Of a stretch of DNA of 64,000 nucleotides, positions 39,731-64,000 are shown piece after piece (the stretch's first letter is position 1; every line of letters starts with the position of its first letter). A program made the translations under genes and the position numbers. The notes beneath the pieces were generated by a model that saw only the letters and a list, made by a program, of their open reading frames with translations, did no database searches and had not been told where the DNA came from. The DNA comes from Xiphias gladius. Taxonomy: Eukaryota > Chordata > Actinopteri > Istiophoriformes > Xiphiidae. The DNA is taken from contig NC_053402.1 in assembly GCF_016859285.1 (NCBI RefSeq), forward strand, positions 25,994,360-26,058,359, read 5' to 3'.

Positions 39731-40439
39731 ATACCATTTACTGTATACTCTACATGTACTGTTATATACATACATTTCAAGTGGCAGGGCTTCAGATCTG
39801 TACAGATGTTGCTTTTGTAGACTACAGCTGTGACATGATCTGAGTGTTTTCAGCCTCTGACTGATGAATTCACAACAGACCAGATTAACCAGATGATCCA
39901 ACATTTGAACCAATCAGAGGATCATTTTCGCATCATGCACAAGGGTCTCAAAGTACAGCTACACTACATTTCTTTTAAGCCCTGAACAGAAACGTTTGTG
40001 ATGTTGGTAATCAATGAATATTGATCAGCGTAGTTCTGCTAAATATGGTGATGGAACACGTTAGAATAAAACCGTGTACATTTACTTACAGTCATCAGGT
40101 TTTATTGGTTTACACCTGAAAACACTTTTACCTGGTACTCACCAATCTTAACTGACTTTGCACATCGTACGCGCCTTCATTTAACGCATATGTCCATCGT
40201 CGTTACCGCGTTGAGTGTCGACGGTCAGCTGCTCAGCCGGCCACACCTGGACAATGGTTAAATAAAGTCAGTGAACTGAACTCAGATCAGTTGCAGCAGC
40301 TGCGGATCAGACTGAAACAGGAAATGTTGAATTAGTAGTGAAGGAATGTTAGTGAATGTGTGTGTACCTGACACATCATGTGACTTTCACGGGGTCTATC
40401 TCATGCAGTCATCGTAGATGATGTCAGCGTGACATCAGA

Positions 40440-40701
40440 TGGTGATTGTGGCTCAGGAGGTAGAGCGGGTCACCCACTAACCACAAGGTTGGTGGTTCGG
40501 ACCCCAGCTCCTCATGTCTGCATGTTGAAGTGTCCTTGGACAAGATACTGAACCCCATGGGCCAATACTGTGCGAGTCTGTGTGAATGAGATGTATGACT
40601 GTGTGTGTGAGAATGGGTGAATGTGGCATGTTGTGTAAAGCGCTTTGAGTGGTTGATAAGACTAGAATAGTGCTCTATAAGTGCAGTCCATTTACCATTT
40701 A
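40440..40701 (+). mobile_element. tRNA-like SINE, second copy
   Basis: A box GTGGCTCAGGAGGTAGAGCG and B box GGTTCGGACCC, about 30 bases apart, then the same body (GTCCTTGGACAAGATACTGA, GTAAAGCGCTTTGAGTGGTT) and end (GTGCAGTCCATTTACCATTT) as 10175-10433. Not a tRNA gene: there is no acceptor-stem pairing. Confidence 0.85.
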
Positions 40702-40921
40702 TATCACGGCAGGTCAGGATGAAGTCAGACAGAGATGTAACTGGCCGCACAGTCAGGGGATCAATGATCAATTCTTATCAGACCCGATCGCCTCCTTTGA
40801 GCCTGAAGCAGGTCGCGTGTCATGTGACCTTCACTCACCTGGTCCAATCAGTGCAGAGCTGCTCTGTTTGGCTGTTTGTAAACAGGAAGTGAACAGACAG
40901 CAGTGGGCAGGGTTTAGATGT

Positions 40922-40927
40922 TTTTAT
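40922..40927 (-). terminator. cdc27: cdc27 polyadenylation signal
   Basis: Reverse complement AATAAA, about 280 bases beyond the cdc27 stop codon on the minus strand. The 3' UTR would be about 300 bases. Confidence 0.7.
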
Positions 40928-41208
40928 TGATTTATTTCCATAACGATGATAAAAAGAACATAAAAAACAGCTGTGATGTCAGAGGACGAGCTCAATGACA
41001 TACAAGGAAAGGGGGGGCAGGGGCAGGGTTTCAGGGCAGCAGCAGTCTGTTTCAGCCGATCGGGGGCAGGCGTGGGGCCAGGGGGCGGAGCTAAAACTGA
41101 AGATCTGTCTGTCAGAATGTTGCCTAGCAACAGCGGTCCTCCAACCAATCAGAGCAGGGGGCTGGGCTTGGCTTGAGCAGCGGGCAGGTTTATGTGAAGG
41201 GGCGTGGT

Positions 41209-54339
<13,131 letters not shown>

Positions 54340-54560
54340 TCCGCTTGGAGACTCCGTCTATCCGTTCCTGTCGTCTGTTTCCCCTCTTTTCTCTTGGCTC
54401 TTTCTTTACTTGAGTCTCCAGGAGGAGCTACAGCCGAAGATTTGAACACACCGACCGTTAGCAGACGAACGTAGCCGAACATTACCGAGTATGGTAGAAG
54501 GCCGGGCGGAGAGGACCGACTGTCAACGAAAAGAGCCGAAGCGGCGGCGCCCCCAGTTGG
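54340..54560 (-). promoter_or_regulatory. cdc27: cdc27 5' UTR and CpG-rich promoter
   Basis: The sequence upstream of the ATG is rich in CpG (many CCGA, GCGG and ACGA words around 54450-54560), against an AT-rich surrounding. No TATA box is visible. It fits a housekeeping CpG promoter. The CpG enrichment continues into intron 1 (54160-54250). Confidence 0.6.
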
Positions 54561-54659
54561 TGACGTTTATTTAAGGCAGATAAGAAACACGTTCTGTTGC
54601 CCCTGTTGGTGTTATGGAAAACTGTCGTTGTTCTTCATATAATAAACTAGAAGGGGACT

Positions 54660-54930
54660 CTGTAGAGCGCAGACCCCCGCCGTAGCCAATGCCAAACAAC
54701 GTACCACAGTGTTAAGAAAAAAAAACAAATCAATCTCATAATACATGATACGGATCTGCCCCAAAATGTAATGGTTTCTTCCCTAGCCCCTGCCACATCC
54801 CACATCCAACATGTTCGATGCAAATTGGTTCAGTAGTTTTTGCGTAATCCTGCTAACAAACAAACAAACAGACAGACAGACAGACACGGGTGAAAACATA
54901 ACCTCCTTGACGTAGGTAATAATATACTCA
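54660..54930 (+). repeat. Interspersed repeat common in fish genomes
   Basis: Ends with GTAATCCTGCTAACAAACAA, an ACAG tetranucleotide run, then ACACGGGTGAAAACATAACC and TCCTTGACGTAGGTAATAAT. I recognise this 3' module as a widely dispersed teleost repeat, probably an RTE-type 3' end or its SINE derivative. It lies about 100 bases upstream of the cdc27 promoter. Confidence 0.55.
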
Positions 54931-55889
54931 GTGACACTTAAATGAGGAAATATTGACAATATATGGACTCAGAACCATTTAATTTAATTAATTTAATTTA
55001 GTGTTTCTCATATATATTTAAATAATTCAATATAATTTACTAAATTTATGAATAAGAAAACTGCACTTTATTTACAGTCTGTAATCCTACTATTCTCTTT
55101 GGAAGTTTATTGAAAGAACTATGTAATCCAGGACTAATTGTAGACCTTTAGTTAAATACAGACCATGTTAAATTGCTAAATTTCCATTTAATTAATTCTG
55201 AATAAAGGCCATGTAAATATGAAAAATGTGAAATGTTTCCATAGGCAAACATACAATTCAACATATACAAAGAAAAAAAGTCTCCATTCATAAATACTGA
55301 GGAATTATATAATTTAGTTTAGTTCAAATTGAACAGTTTGTCAATGACTGCTGATTGACAGCATGTGTCTCTGTTTACCTGTAAACTGCACTGAATTAGA
55401 GTTATTTTGATTTTGTTGTGGCTAATATCAAAGATTTGTGATGGTCTGTGACTCATTTAAATCATATAGCAGTCAAAAGCTCAACCTCAACATTTAATCA
55501 ATTCAGCCAGAGAATAAGTTTTAGGAGCAGCTCTACAAGACATTAGTAGGAAACCTAGGTTGGATCAAAAACTGTTGACTTTGGAATAACTTCAGACACA
55601 GACAGAGAAAAATAGTAAACTCACTTCATTTATGATTTTACTTTGGTTTTTTTTCTGATAGACAGAACCGGCCCTCTTCCAGGCAGAGCTCTTAATGGGT
55701 GTTTGTCATAAGGAGGAACTGTTTCCCATAAAGTCCAGTTTATTTCTAAGGTCCAGAATCAAACACCGGATGTCAGAGGGTTTTACAGAGAAGGTCTGAG
55801 ACCAGAACAAACTGAAGAAAATAAAATAAAGAAATAAAGCAGAGGAGAAGAAGAAGAAACAGAGTGAAGACACAACTGAATGAACACAT
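54931..55889. other. Intergenic between cdc27 and gh, no gene seen
   Basis: AT-rich, without recognisable exons or long repeats. The two genes are on the same strand, with gh upstream of cdc27 in their transcription order. Confidence 0.6.
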
Positions 55890-55895
55890 TTTATT
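55890..55895 (-). terminator. gh1: gh polyadenylation signal
   Basis: Reverse complement AATAAA, about 190 bases beyond the gh stop codon. Confidence 0.7.
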
Positions 55896-56080
55896 TCACA
55901 GGCTGACAATATGACATCACAATGACATCATCATTTCATCATCAGTTTGGGCTTCAGCACCTGACAGTCTAATGCTAATGCTAATGTTAGTTAGCAGAGT
56001 CGGCTAACATAGGGGCGGAGCTACAGAACGCACAGGATTAGATCATCCTGGGGGGGGGGCTTCACTGTGGAGAGGCAGGG

Positions 56081-58905
56081 CTACAGGGTGCAGTTAGCTT
56101 CCGGAGAGAGTCGACATTTAGCCACCGTCAGGTATGTCTCCACCTGTACACAGATATCATCATCATTACATTACCATTACATCATTAGTACTTCCTCCTC
56201 CACCCCCCTGACTCCATCTCCTCCACCTTCTCCCACTCCTCCTCCCCTTCCCCCCAACCCTCATCATCTTCCCCATCCTCCACCCCCTCCACCTCTACCT
56301 TCTCCACTCTCTCACACTCCTCCTCCCCCTCCTCCCCACCTTGTGCATGTCCTTCTTGAAGCAGGCCAGCAGTTCATAGGTTCGTCTCAGTGATTCGTCA
56401 GCTCCCAGACTCTGATAGTAGTTTCCATAAGGAGCCAGCTGGAGGGCCGAGCTATCGGAAAACATCTCTGCTCCGTCCTGATTGGCCTGAAAGGTCAGGT
56501 GGTCAGTCGTACTGCTGTTCTGATTGGTTAGATTAGGTCAGTGTGTATGATGTGTATGTGCTCTCACCCTGATAAGCAGGAGGATTCCTGTCTTCAGTTC
56601 AGACAGTTTAGGTGAAATCTGGTTTCTCGGAGCAGAACCTCCAGACAGAGAACGACTGGAATACTCCCAAGACTCAACCAATCGATAGGAGATTGATAAC
56701 AGCTTCAGAACCTAGAACCAATCAATCGATAAATAACAGCTTCAGAAGCTAGATCCAGAGGTTTAAGAGGGCCAGAACCATCCAAACAGTGTTCTGGCAC
56801 CTTCAAATACCGACTGTATAAATCTGTGTCCAAACAGAGTGAGAGAGACGAGCAGGCACACACAGCAGCAGGAGATAGGCTGCTCCCCACAAATCATCAT
56901 ACAAGTCGATGGTCCTTTTAACTTCATGGTTGCAGAAGAAACCCTGTTCATCCAGGAATACATAGAAACCTTTACATAATAAATTTAGGAGTTTATTATT
57001 AAGGAGTTTACTAGTTTATTATAAACCCTAACCCTAATGCTCGTTGACCGACACGGAGAAATGTACTTGTGGTGTGAACAGCCAGGCTACGGCTCATGAG
57101 AGACGGAGAAGGATTGGCCATTGGGCATACTGGGCCTAATCCCATTGGCCGCTGCATAGGAGGGCCAGTGGACAGTCAAAAAATCCTCAAAGTTTTTACC
57201 GGCCCTGTCAGTCTCTGTAGTGGCTCTCTTTGAGCTGTGTGCTTGTTTCAACCCACACCGACCCCACCGGAATGCACCCCGCCCCCACCCCCCCAAATCT
57301 TAGGGTTCCCAAACCTGCCAAATCCCACTTTAACTCCTGCCTAAAACCAGTCAATGGAACCAACATGCTGATGGTACCATGACTGATACTGTTTGATACT
57401 GCGTCTGTTTCTGCAATTCTTTACACACAGTGTATCCGTGGTATTACAAATGTACTTAGATAAGAGGATTTCTCAGGTCAAAGTACCTCATACTGTAACT
57501 ACAGAGAACTGGTAGCTGTGTGTTGTGTAGTATTGTAGTAGTGTCATAGTACTGTATAATACTGTTTAGTATACTCACAGAGCTGCGTTGAGTCTCGTGC
57601 TTGTCAATGGGGCTGATAATGTAATCGGAGTTACAGAAATCCTGCAGGAAGATTTTGTTGAGTTGACGCTGCTCCTCCGTCTGCAGAGAGCTCTCCTAAT
57701 AAACATAACACGCAGGGGTACACAGTAATCCACACAGAAATACATAACATACACAACACACAGAGGTGAACAGTAATACACAGTAATACATATAGAAATA
57801 CACACAGACACCGTTAACGAACCCCCCCTGCATGCTGCTGTCTGGTGTGTTTGTCCCTTTTTGTCCCTGCGGGTTGCCTTATACTTACAAAGTCAGAGAA
57901 GAGTCTCTGAGCGAGCAGGTGGAGGTGCTGAACTCTGCTGACAGCGATGGAGAACAGACGCTGGCTATCTGTAATTGGTTGAGAGGAGACGCCCAGAGAC
58001 AGGACTGACAGCAGGAGGACAACTGACAGAGAGACAGACAGGTAAGAGACAGTTGGGAGAAAGACGAATGAGAGAGAGAGACAGGTGAGAGACAGACAGG
58101 TGAAGGTCAGACTGTCAACTGATGTTCAGACTCAGCTGTTCTCAGGTAACAAACACTTTAGGATGATTAATGTTTATTATAATTAATTTAAATCAAAATA
58201 AAATATATTTTTGCCCTGCTTTTTTAAGCCTGGTGATGTAACACTACACTGTGGTGTAGTGTGACATCACAAAAGTCTGTCAGACCTCAGTGCAGCGATC
58301 GTTTTAGTTCAATAGTAGCTAAAATCCAGCGGTTTTTAATCATAGGTGAGCAAGGACACCACCTAGAGTGCAACCAGGTTGAGGGGCACTATAGAGAAAG
58401 ATGAAACACGGTATAAATTTAATGTCAGACCCCAAGTCTACTTTTAAAAGTCCATCCAAAACAAACAAGAGACTGCACACAGACACTGTTTGGAGACACT
58501 AATGAAGGAAAAACTAGAATTACAATAAATATTGGATGATAAAACCCGGTTGGAAAGCCATCAGTGAAAGCCTCAATAATAACAGGATAAGACGTAACAA
58601 GGAGTAGTGTGCATGGAAAGATACTTATTGACAGATGATGCTGATGACATGACACAAAACAGAAGATGAGTGAAGATGAATAAAGTTGAATTTAAAATAA
58701 TAAATTACTTTAATTTTCATAAAATGTAATGAAAAGATCCATCCCCTCAGAGGTACCAGGGGATATTTCGCATTGGACACCAAAATGTTCAGAAACAGCC
58801 CTGACTAAAAGGATATAAAAAATAAAATAAACCATGAAAAATAAATGGGTCCTGTCTGAACAGAGCTGACAAAACGACTGATCTTTATGTCTTACCTTTG
58901 TCCAT
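56081..58905 (-). CDS. gh1: Growth hormone (somatotropin)
   Basis: Secreted pituitary four-helix cytokine acting through GH receptors; it also has an osmoregulatory role in fish. Six exons, 5' to 3': 58896-58905, 57889-58022, 57579-57695, 56568-56711, 56340-56486 and 56081-56143; 615 nt, 204 residues, the standard percomorph length. Signal peptide [17 protein letters not shown] (1-17), mature start [10 protein letters not shown]. Helix 1 has [17 protein letters not shown], the loop has [15 protein letters not shown], helix 3 [13 protein letters not shown], and helix 4 [18 protein letters not shown]. Four conserved cysteines (69, 177, 194, 202) form the two family disulfides. A terminal N-C-T sequon is at 201. 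The six-exon structure (extra intron within the last ancestral exon) is typical of perciform-type fish, unlike the five exons of mammals and carp. It fits gh rather than prolactin or somatolactin in every motif. Confidence 0.98.
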
Positions 58906-59008
58906 GGCTGGTCTGGGTTTAGTTCAGGTTCTGGTTCAGGTTCTGTTGAAACTGATCTGAGTTCAGTTGTTCAATGTGTTGTGATCTTTTCGGCTCAGAT
59001 GTTTGTTG

Positions 59009-59050
59009 TTTTATAGCAGAAAACTTGATGATTAAATTCATCAACAGAAA
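59009..59050 (-). promoter_or_regulatory. gh1: gh core promoter: TATA box and possible Pit-1 site
   Basis: On the minus strand TATAAAA lies at 59015-59009, about 105 bases upstream of the ATG, giving a 5' UTR near 75 bases. Just upstream, ATGAATTTA (59041-59033) resembles the Pit-1/POU1F1 consensus ATGNATAWW with one mismatch, within AT-rich GATGAATTTAATCATC. Proximal Pit-1 sites are the rule in GH promoters; this one is inferred. Confidence 0.5.
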
Positions 59051-59082
59051 CATGAAACGAACAAACAACCATTGGATGTGTG

Positions 59083-59120
<38 letters not shown>
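59083..59120. repeat. (TG)n microsatellite upstream of gh
   Basis: About 16 TG units, roughly 100 bases upstream of the presumed gh transcription start. Confidence 0.95.
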
Positions 59121-59122
<2 letters not shown>

Positions 59123-59504
59123 TTTGTGCCTGTTTTTGCCCTCTATTTAACATTAACACCTTGATAATAATATTTATATAGCATTAAAAATTGATGGTGA
59201 GCAGAAAACATAAAGAACCACATGAAGTGATGGTGAAACAGAAACTGATTCAGATTCTTGTCAGAGCAAAAAATTTAAAAATGGCCAAAACTAATCCCTA
59301 AGGGTAATGGAGGGTAACTGTATCGAACAGCATTGTGGAGGGTGGGGGTAAAAATAAGTGAAATAAATGAATTACTAGGGAATTAATTGAAAATGATAGC
59401 TCCCTCATTTGGAGTTGATGAACTTTTATGTTCAGCTCTTCTACATTCTCTTTTTAGCTTTCTAATATTTTTGTTTATCAATGGTGTTAGTTTATTTGAG
59501 GATT

Positions 59505-60560
59505 TTCAGTCATGATTTAGAGCTCATCATAGCACAGAGACAGCAGTGGTGAAAGTCACAAATCACCTTCTAATTGTGTCGGACAAAGGACTTGTCTTTG
59601 TACTTGTCTTGTTAGACCTTAGTGCTGCATTTGACACTTTTGACCATCACAACCTATCACAGAGACTGGAACATTTATTTGGCATTAAGGGAACCGCTCT
59701 AAGTTGGTTTAAGTCCTATTTATCAGACCGATTTCAGTTTGTACTCGCTAACGATAAATCCTCCTTATACTCAGAAGTTAGTCGAAGAGGTCCACAAGGT
59801 TCTGTGCTTGGACCAGTTCTATGCACCTTATATATGCTTCCTTCAGGCAATATAATTAGGAAACACTCCCTTAGCTTCCATTGTTATGCAGATGATACGA
59901 TGGCATTGCCCTGTCCTCCAGCACCACTGTTAGGACTCTCTGACTTCTCTTTGATCAGGATATGTCCTTTAACTCCTATATAAAACAAACTTCAAGCTCT
60001 GCCTTTTTTCATCTACGTAACATTGTAAAAATAAGGCACATCCCGTCTCAAAAAGATGAAGAAAAACTACTCCATGCTTTTGTTACTTCTAGACTGGATT
60101 ATTGTAATTCTTTATTATCAGGCCGTCCCACCAAGTCTCTAAATACTCTCCAGCTGATCCAGAATGCTGCAGCACGAGTACTGACAGGAACCAGGTAAAA
60201 GAGACCATATTTCTCCTGTGTTAGCATCCCTGTATTGGCTGCCTGTAAAATCCAGAATTGAATTTTAAATCCTCCTCCTCGCCTACAAAGCCCTTAATGG
60301 TCAGGCACCATCATACCTTAAAGAGCTCATAGTACCTATTACCCCACTGGAACACTGCTCCCAGAACTCAGTCATACTTGTGGGTCTTGTAGAGTCTCCA
60401 AAAGCAGAATGGCAGGCAGAGCCTTCAGTTATCAGGCTCCTCTACTGTGTCTCTTTTTGCTATTAGGCAGTCCTTGCAGGGCTTAATAATATTAAATCCA
60501 GTGTTCGATGTTCACAGAAACTCCAGGGAGGCTTTACTAGTGTGGTTAGCTGTTTACTCT
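59505..60560 (+). mobile_element. L2-type LINE, RT region
   Basis: The translation has LLDLSAAFDTFDHHNLSQRL (first RT aspartate motif), GIKGTALSWFKSYLSDRFQF, GPQGSVLGPVLCTLYMLP and SFHCYADDTMALP with the catalytic Ala-Asp-Asp. After a deletion follow IPSQKDEEKLLHAFVTSRLD, YCNSLLSGRP and LIQNAAARVLTGTR. The endonuclease domain is missing, frames break after 59983 and 60198, and a stretch between the ADD motif and the C-terminal part is deleted. Dead copy. Confidence 0.88.
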
Positions 60561-60727
60561 GTTTAGTCATTCAGTGGGCTGGATTCAACATAAACTATTT
60601 ATAACTTAAAATCATGACATTTGATAATTGAAAGCAACCACTATCTAACAGTGTAAATAGTGGCTAAAAATGGGATAAAAATGTTAATTTTTTAACAGAC
60701 CGCATAACAGACAAACACAACTATACT

Positions 60728-60735
<8 letters not shown>

Positions 60736-60772
<37 letters not shown>
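60736..60772. repeat. (AT)n microsatellite
   Basis: About 18 TA units flanked by ATAC and GTAT words. Confidence 0.95.
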
Positions 60773-60780
<8 letters not shown>

Positions 60781-61572
60781 CGTATACAAAAGCGCAATCC
60801 TAAAACTGCAGTACAGTGAGTAATTCCTGCAGACTGTATACATTCAGACTTATTAAATATTCAGTTGGTTGAAGAGAGGAAATGTATACCTAGATTTGTC
60901 TCAGTGAGGAAAATGGGCAGAAGATTAATGGAAGTGAATGAAACACCCAAAATTTACAAGGGAAGTGAAGATTATCATAATGCATCTCCGTTGTTATGAA
61001 TCGTATTAAATACAAACCTTGTTCTTTGTTTAGTTTACACTTTTGTTTATTTTTCCTTTTAATTTCTGCAGCTGCCTTTGTAAGATAATTTCTGCAAAAT
61101 ATTGCGAGTAAATCAAAAGAGATAAAAAATAAAGAAACAACAAATAAATAATAGTATGGTATAGAGATACACCACAATTACAAATAAGTCAAAGTTCTGC
61201 ATTCACAAAAGCATTAACACCAAAACGCTAAACCAGATAGGGTTTGGATTTGATTTACCATATAATCTGCACATGAATATTCCATCGTCTCAAACCAAAA
61301 TGAGCATCATATCAGATATCTACTACCAATATTACTGGGTCCACATGAAAAACCCTCAAAAATTATACTACAATAGCAACTTCACGTGTGTGACACATTT
61401 AAATGATTTAGATTCACTGTTTATATCCTAGTTTAATCAGACATCTCTTGTGAGTGAGCCAATTTCTTAACCTGACTAGCATGAGCTCAGCTAATAGCCT
61501 AAAGCTTTGTTTTATGGAAGCTGTGGTAACTGAGCTGTCAGTGTATGACATTCTTTCACACTCACACACAGG

Positions 61573-62048
61573 CATTTGGGGGTCATTGCAAACAAACACT
61601 TTGAAATAGTGCTATTATTTGGCCTCATTGCAACAAAATTCACACAGGCAGCCATCTGCTAAATGAGCCCATTTTAGAAGAAAAATTCCTAAATCCAGAA
61701 AAATAGTTGTGATTAATCAACAGTTTGGGGAAAATTTGCAATAAATGAAATTCAAGTACACTCGGGCTAAAACAGGTCTTTGTCTCTAACACGTTACAAT
61801 GTAGTATTCTCACACCAATATAATCATTCTCAAATTCCAAACAAAGCCATTATGAGTAATTAATACATCATTCACTCATAGCATGAGCAAATAAGGAAAT
61901 ATTTCAAGATTTCAATTTGTAAATTCAATATGTACTAGCAAGAAGTGTCTATCAGGCAGTCATTCAACCAAACATAACCAGGCAGTCTGTAGGGTCAATC
62001 GAAAAAAGCGTCTCTTATCGAGTTCGTTTGCACCTCCAACAAGTGATG
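61573..62048 (+). mobile_element. Non-autonomous inverted-repeat DNA transposon, copy 2
   Basis: Collinear with 37838-38578 over most of its length: shared words include AAACAGGTCTTTGT, TCTAACACGTTACAATGTAG, CAAATTCCAAA, GCCATTATGAGTAAT, AAATATTTCAAGATTT and GTGTCTATCAGG. The ends are imperfect inverted repeats (CATTTGGGGGTCATTGCAAACAAAC against CACTTGTTGGAGGTGCAAAC read from the right). It lacks the roughly 200-base segment present before the right end of copy 1. No coding sequence. Confidence 0.75.
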
Positions 62049-64000
62049 TGACGTCACTGCATGTAAAAGAATGATCAGAAAAAAAGTCGTACTGGTCATA
62101 AAACTTTGCCTTGGGTGCTATCATTGTTTGTAAGACTACCAGACTGAAAAAATATAAAACTTTTTGGTTATCAAACCCAAGACTAGGCTAGTTTGGCGTC
62201 ACTAGCCAAGGGGAGGCAAAACTAAGTTATTATTGCTAATCCCAAGCGTTTACTTACATTAACTGTATATAACTTTTGCTCTGTCCTATCATGGTCACAT
62301 TACTTGGAAGTCATATAGACATTTACATGCCTTGTTTTCCAGGCTCAACATGAGAGGATGTTTGTGCTTCGGCTTCAAACACTTTACGGTAAAAAAATTG
62401 CATATATCTATTTTTTCGTTACACTGACTGAATATGTGAGCTAATGTTTAGTATGGTAACGCCATCAATTGAATAACTGAGAGAGACCTGTGAGCCAATA
62501 AGACACAAGTATTTCCACGTATTTTCATGTAAACCCTCTCTGATGGGTCTTGCCTCCATTCCTTGAAGATAAAATCCAATGCTACATTCACTGAAGAAAG
62601 AAAATTACATCACTTCTTTTACTGACGTTCAGTTATGTAGTGACAAACCGCTCAAAGTGGAGAATTATTTGGAGCTTAAGACAAAATATTCGGGGCTACA
62701 GCCCTGATGCCCAGGCCAGGTGGCACCCACGATTGTGAGTATTAAATATAGTCAAACGCACAGCTCTGCATTAAAATTATGTTATCACTGTGTATTGATG
62801 CAGTTTAAAGTGCAGTGTGTTCCTTCATAAATTTAAATTTAATATGAATTATTACAGACTCGATCACCAGACATGTTTTAACAGTGAGAATAGACTATCT
62901 CATAGTACAGAAATGAACAGAAACTAACAGAGATGAAAATCATTTTGATTTCTAAAACACAGAAGCAGGTTTTTTAAATGGTTCAAATTCTGATAGATCA
63001 TTATTTAAACTAATGAGCATCTGCAGGACGACAGATACAGTACAACTGACGAATAAATCATTTTCAAAGTAAAGGTCATATAAAGCTAACAGAAATCCAT
63101 AATGACTGGAACTGTATGTGAAGACGTCACAGTGAGGTATCAGATTAGATTAAAAGGAAACTCGTCACTGATGAAAAAATGTAAAAGTGTTAAATCTACT
63201 TTAGAAACAGTCAGATGTTGGATGTTTTTGTCCACAGAGGTGTGAATTTATTCAGAGCTGTCACTGATCTGAGATCAGACATTTAGCAGTTACATCACAG
63301 AAAAATGAATAAATTCAGCGCTGCCTGACACCGAGATGACAAGCTCAGATGCATGTTAAAGACCTGGGACAGCAACCTGATGATTGACAACCTGGACAAC
63401 AACAGGTTCATCTAATTAACCTCATTAACTGACAGCTGTTTGACAAGAAACAAGTTCAAGTAATTAACCTCATTGACTAATAGCTGGTTAACAAACAACA
63501 GCAACGGGTTTATCTAATTATCCTCATTAAATAAGAACAGTCTAACAATAACAACAACAACAACAGTTTTATCTAATTAGCTTCGACTAACAGTTGGTTA
63601 ACAACAATGACAGGTTTATCTAATTAAAGTTCCTCTCCTGGCATTGACTAACCCCCTAAAACTCATCTCTGTTCCTCAAAATTAAATATTTAGAAGATTT
63701 TGCCATGAAAAAAAAATTGCTTCATGGCCTTAAAATGGCTTGGATGTAACTCTACACCTTTATCTCATTTAGTATTTGCTGATCTGTGAACATGCAAATT
63801 ATTTCCATTTAATTCAATTCAATTTTATTGTTATAACTTTTATTAGTTTTCTCAGGGCAAGTTTCATATAGAACAGGTCTGGACTCTTTTTAGTTATATT
63901 TAAAGAGACCAAAGTACCAACATTCCCCCATGAGCAAGCACTTGGTGACAGTGGCAAGGAAAAACTAATAAAAAAAACAAGTAGAAACCTTGAACAGAAC
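62049..64000. other. Intergenic, no gene seen
   Basis: AT-rich flank. Near 63400-63640 a loose repeat of GGTT(T/C)ATCTAATTAACCTC-type words recurs about four times at roughly 60-base spacing. No recognisable exons. Confidence 0.55.

Noticed and set aside
57087..57296. Possible coding exon in gh intron 3 (GC-richer stretch with a 69-codon frame)
   Set aside because: No similarity to growth hormone, and the flanking exons join in phase without it; possibly an unrecognised repeat.

Overview
This is genomic DNA from a teleost fish, most likely a percomorph. Four vertebrate protein-coding genes are split into short exons by mostly small introns with GT..AG borders. The growth hormone gene has the six-exon, 204-residue form typical of perciform-type fishes. 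The spaces between exons carry fish-type repeats: RTE and L2 LINEs, Tc1/mariner remnants, a Penelope-like element, tRNA-like SINEs and many long CA/GT microsatellites. I cannot name the species.

Layout. (1) 81-9316, + strand: the 3' two thirds of crhr1, the corticotropin-releasing hormone receptor, a class B GPCR. Nine coding exons run from TM1 to the stop; the ligand-binding ectodomain lies before the window. (2) 9317-24000: no gene seen. It holds a Penelope-like element with inverted terminal repeats and a nested SINE, an L2 fragment, Tc1/mariner remnants, a fragment of a second LINE type and microsatellites. (3) 24752-32877, + strand: mapt (tau), ten coding exons, 582 residues, with one large acidic exon and only three microtubule-binding repeats. 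(4) 32878-41208: a probable long tau 3' UTR (to about 35330), then repeats, including one copy of an apparent non-autonomous DNA transposon family. (5) 54339-41209, - strand: cdc27 (APC3), 20 coding exons, 803 residues. All phases were checked and give one open frame. (6) 58905-56081, - strand: gh (growth hormone), six exons, 204 residues. (7) 59100-64000: an L2 LINE, the second copy of the transposon family, and otherwise unremarkable AT-rich DNA.

The genes do not form one pathway. crhr1 (stress axis, pituitary) and gh (pituitary hormone) are endocrine, tau is a neuronal cytoskeleton protein, and cdc27 is a core subunit of the anaphase-promoting complex. Their shared interest is conserved linkage: CRHR1, MAPT, CDC27 and GH1 all lie on human chromosome 17q.

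The most interesting observations are small-scale gene evolution. A 5'-truncated RTE retrotransposon sits exactly on the 5' splice site of cdc27 exon 11 and has duplicated the last 22 bases of that exon. Two other cdc27 exons have their 3' splice sites and first coding bases duplicated into the upstream intron, each copy carrying an in-frame stop. Tau has a single hybrid repeat in place of separate R2 and R3. Two distant copies of an inverted-repeat transposon family can be recognised. I found no wholly new multi-gene system.
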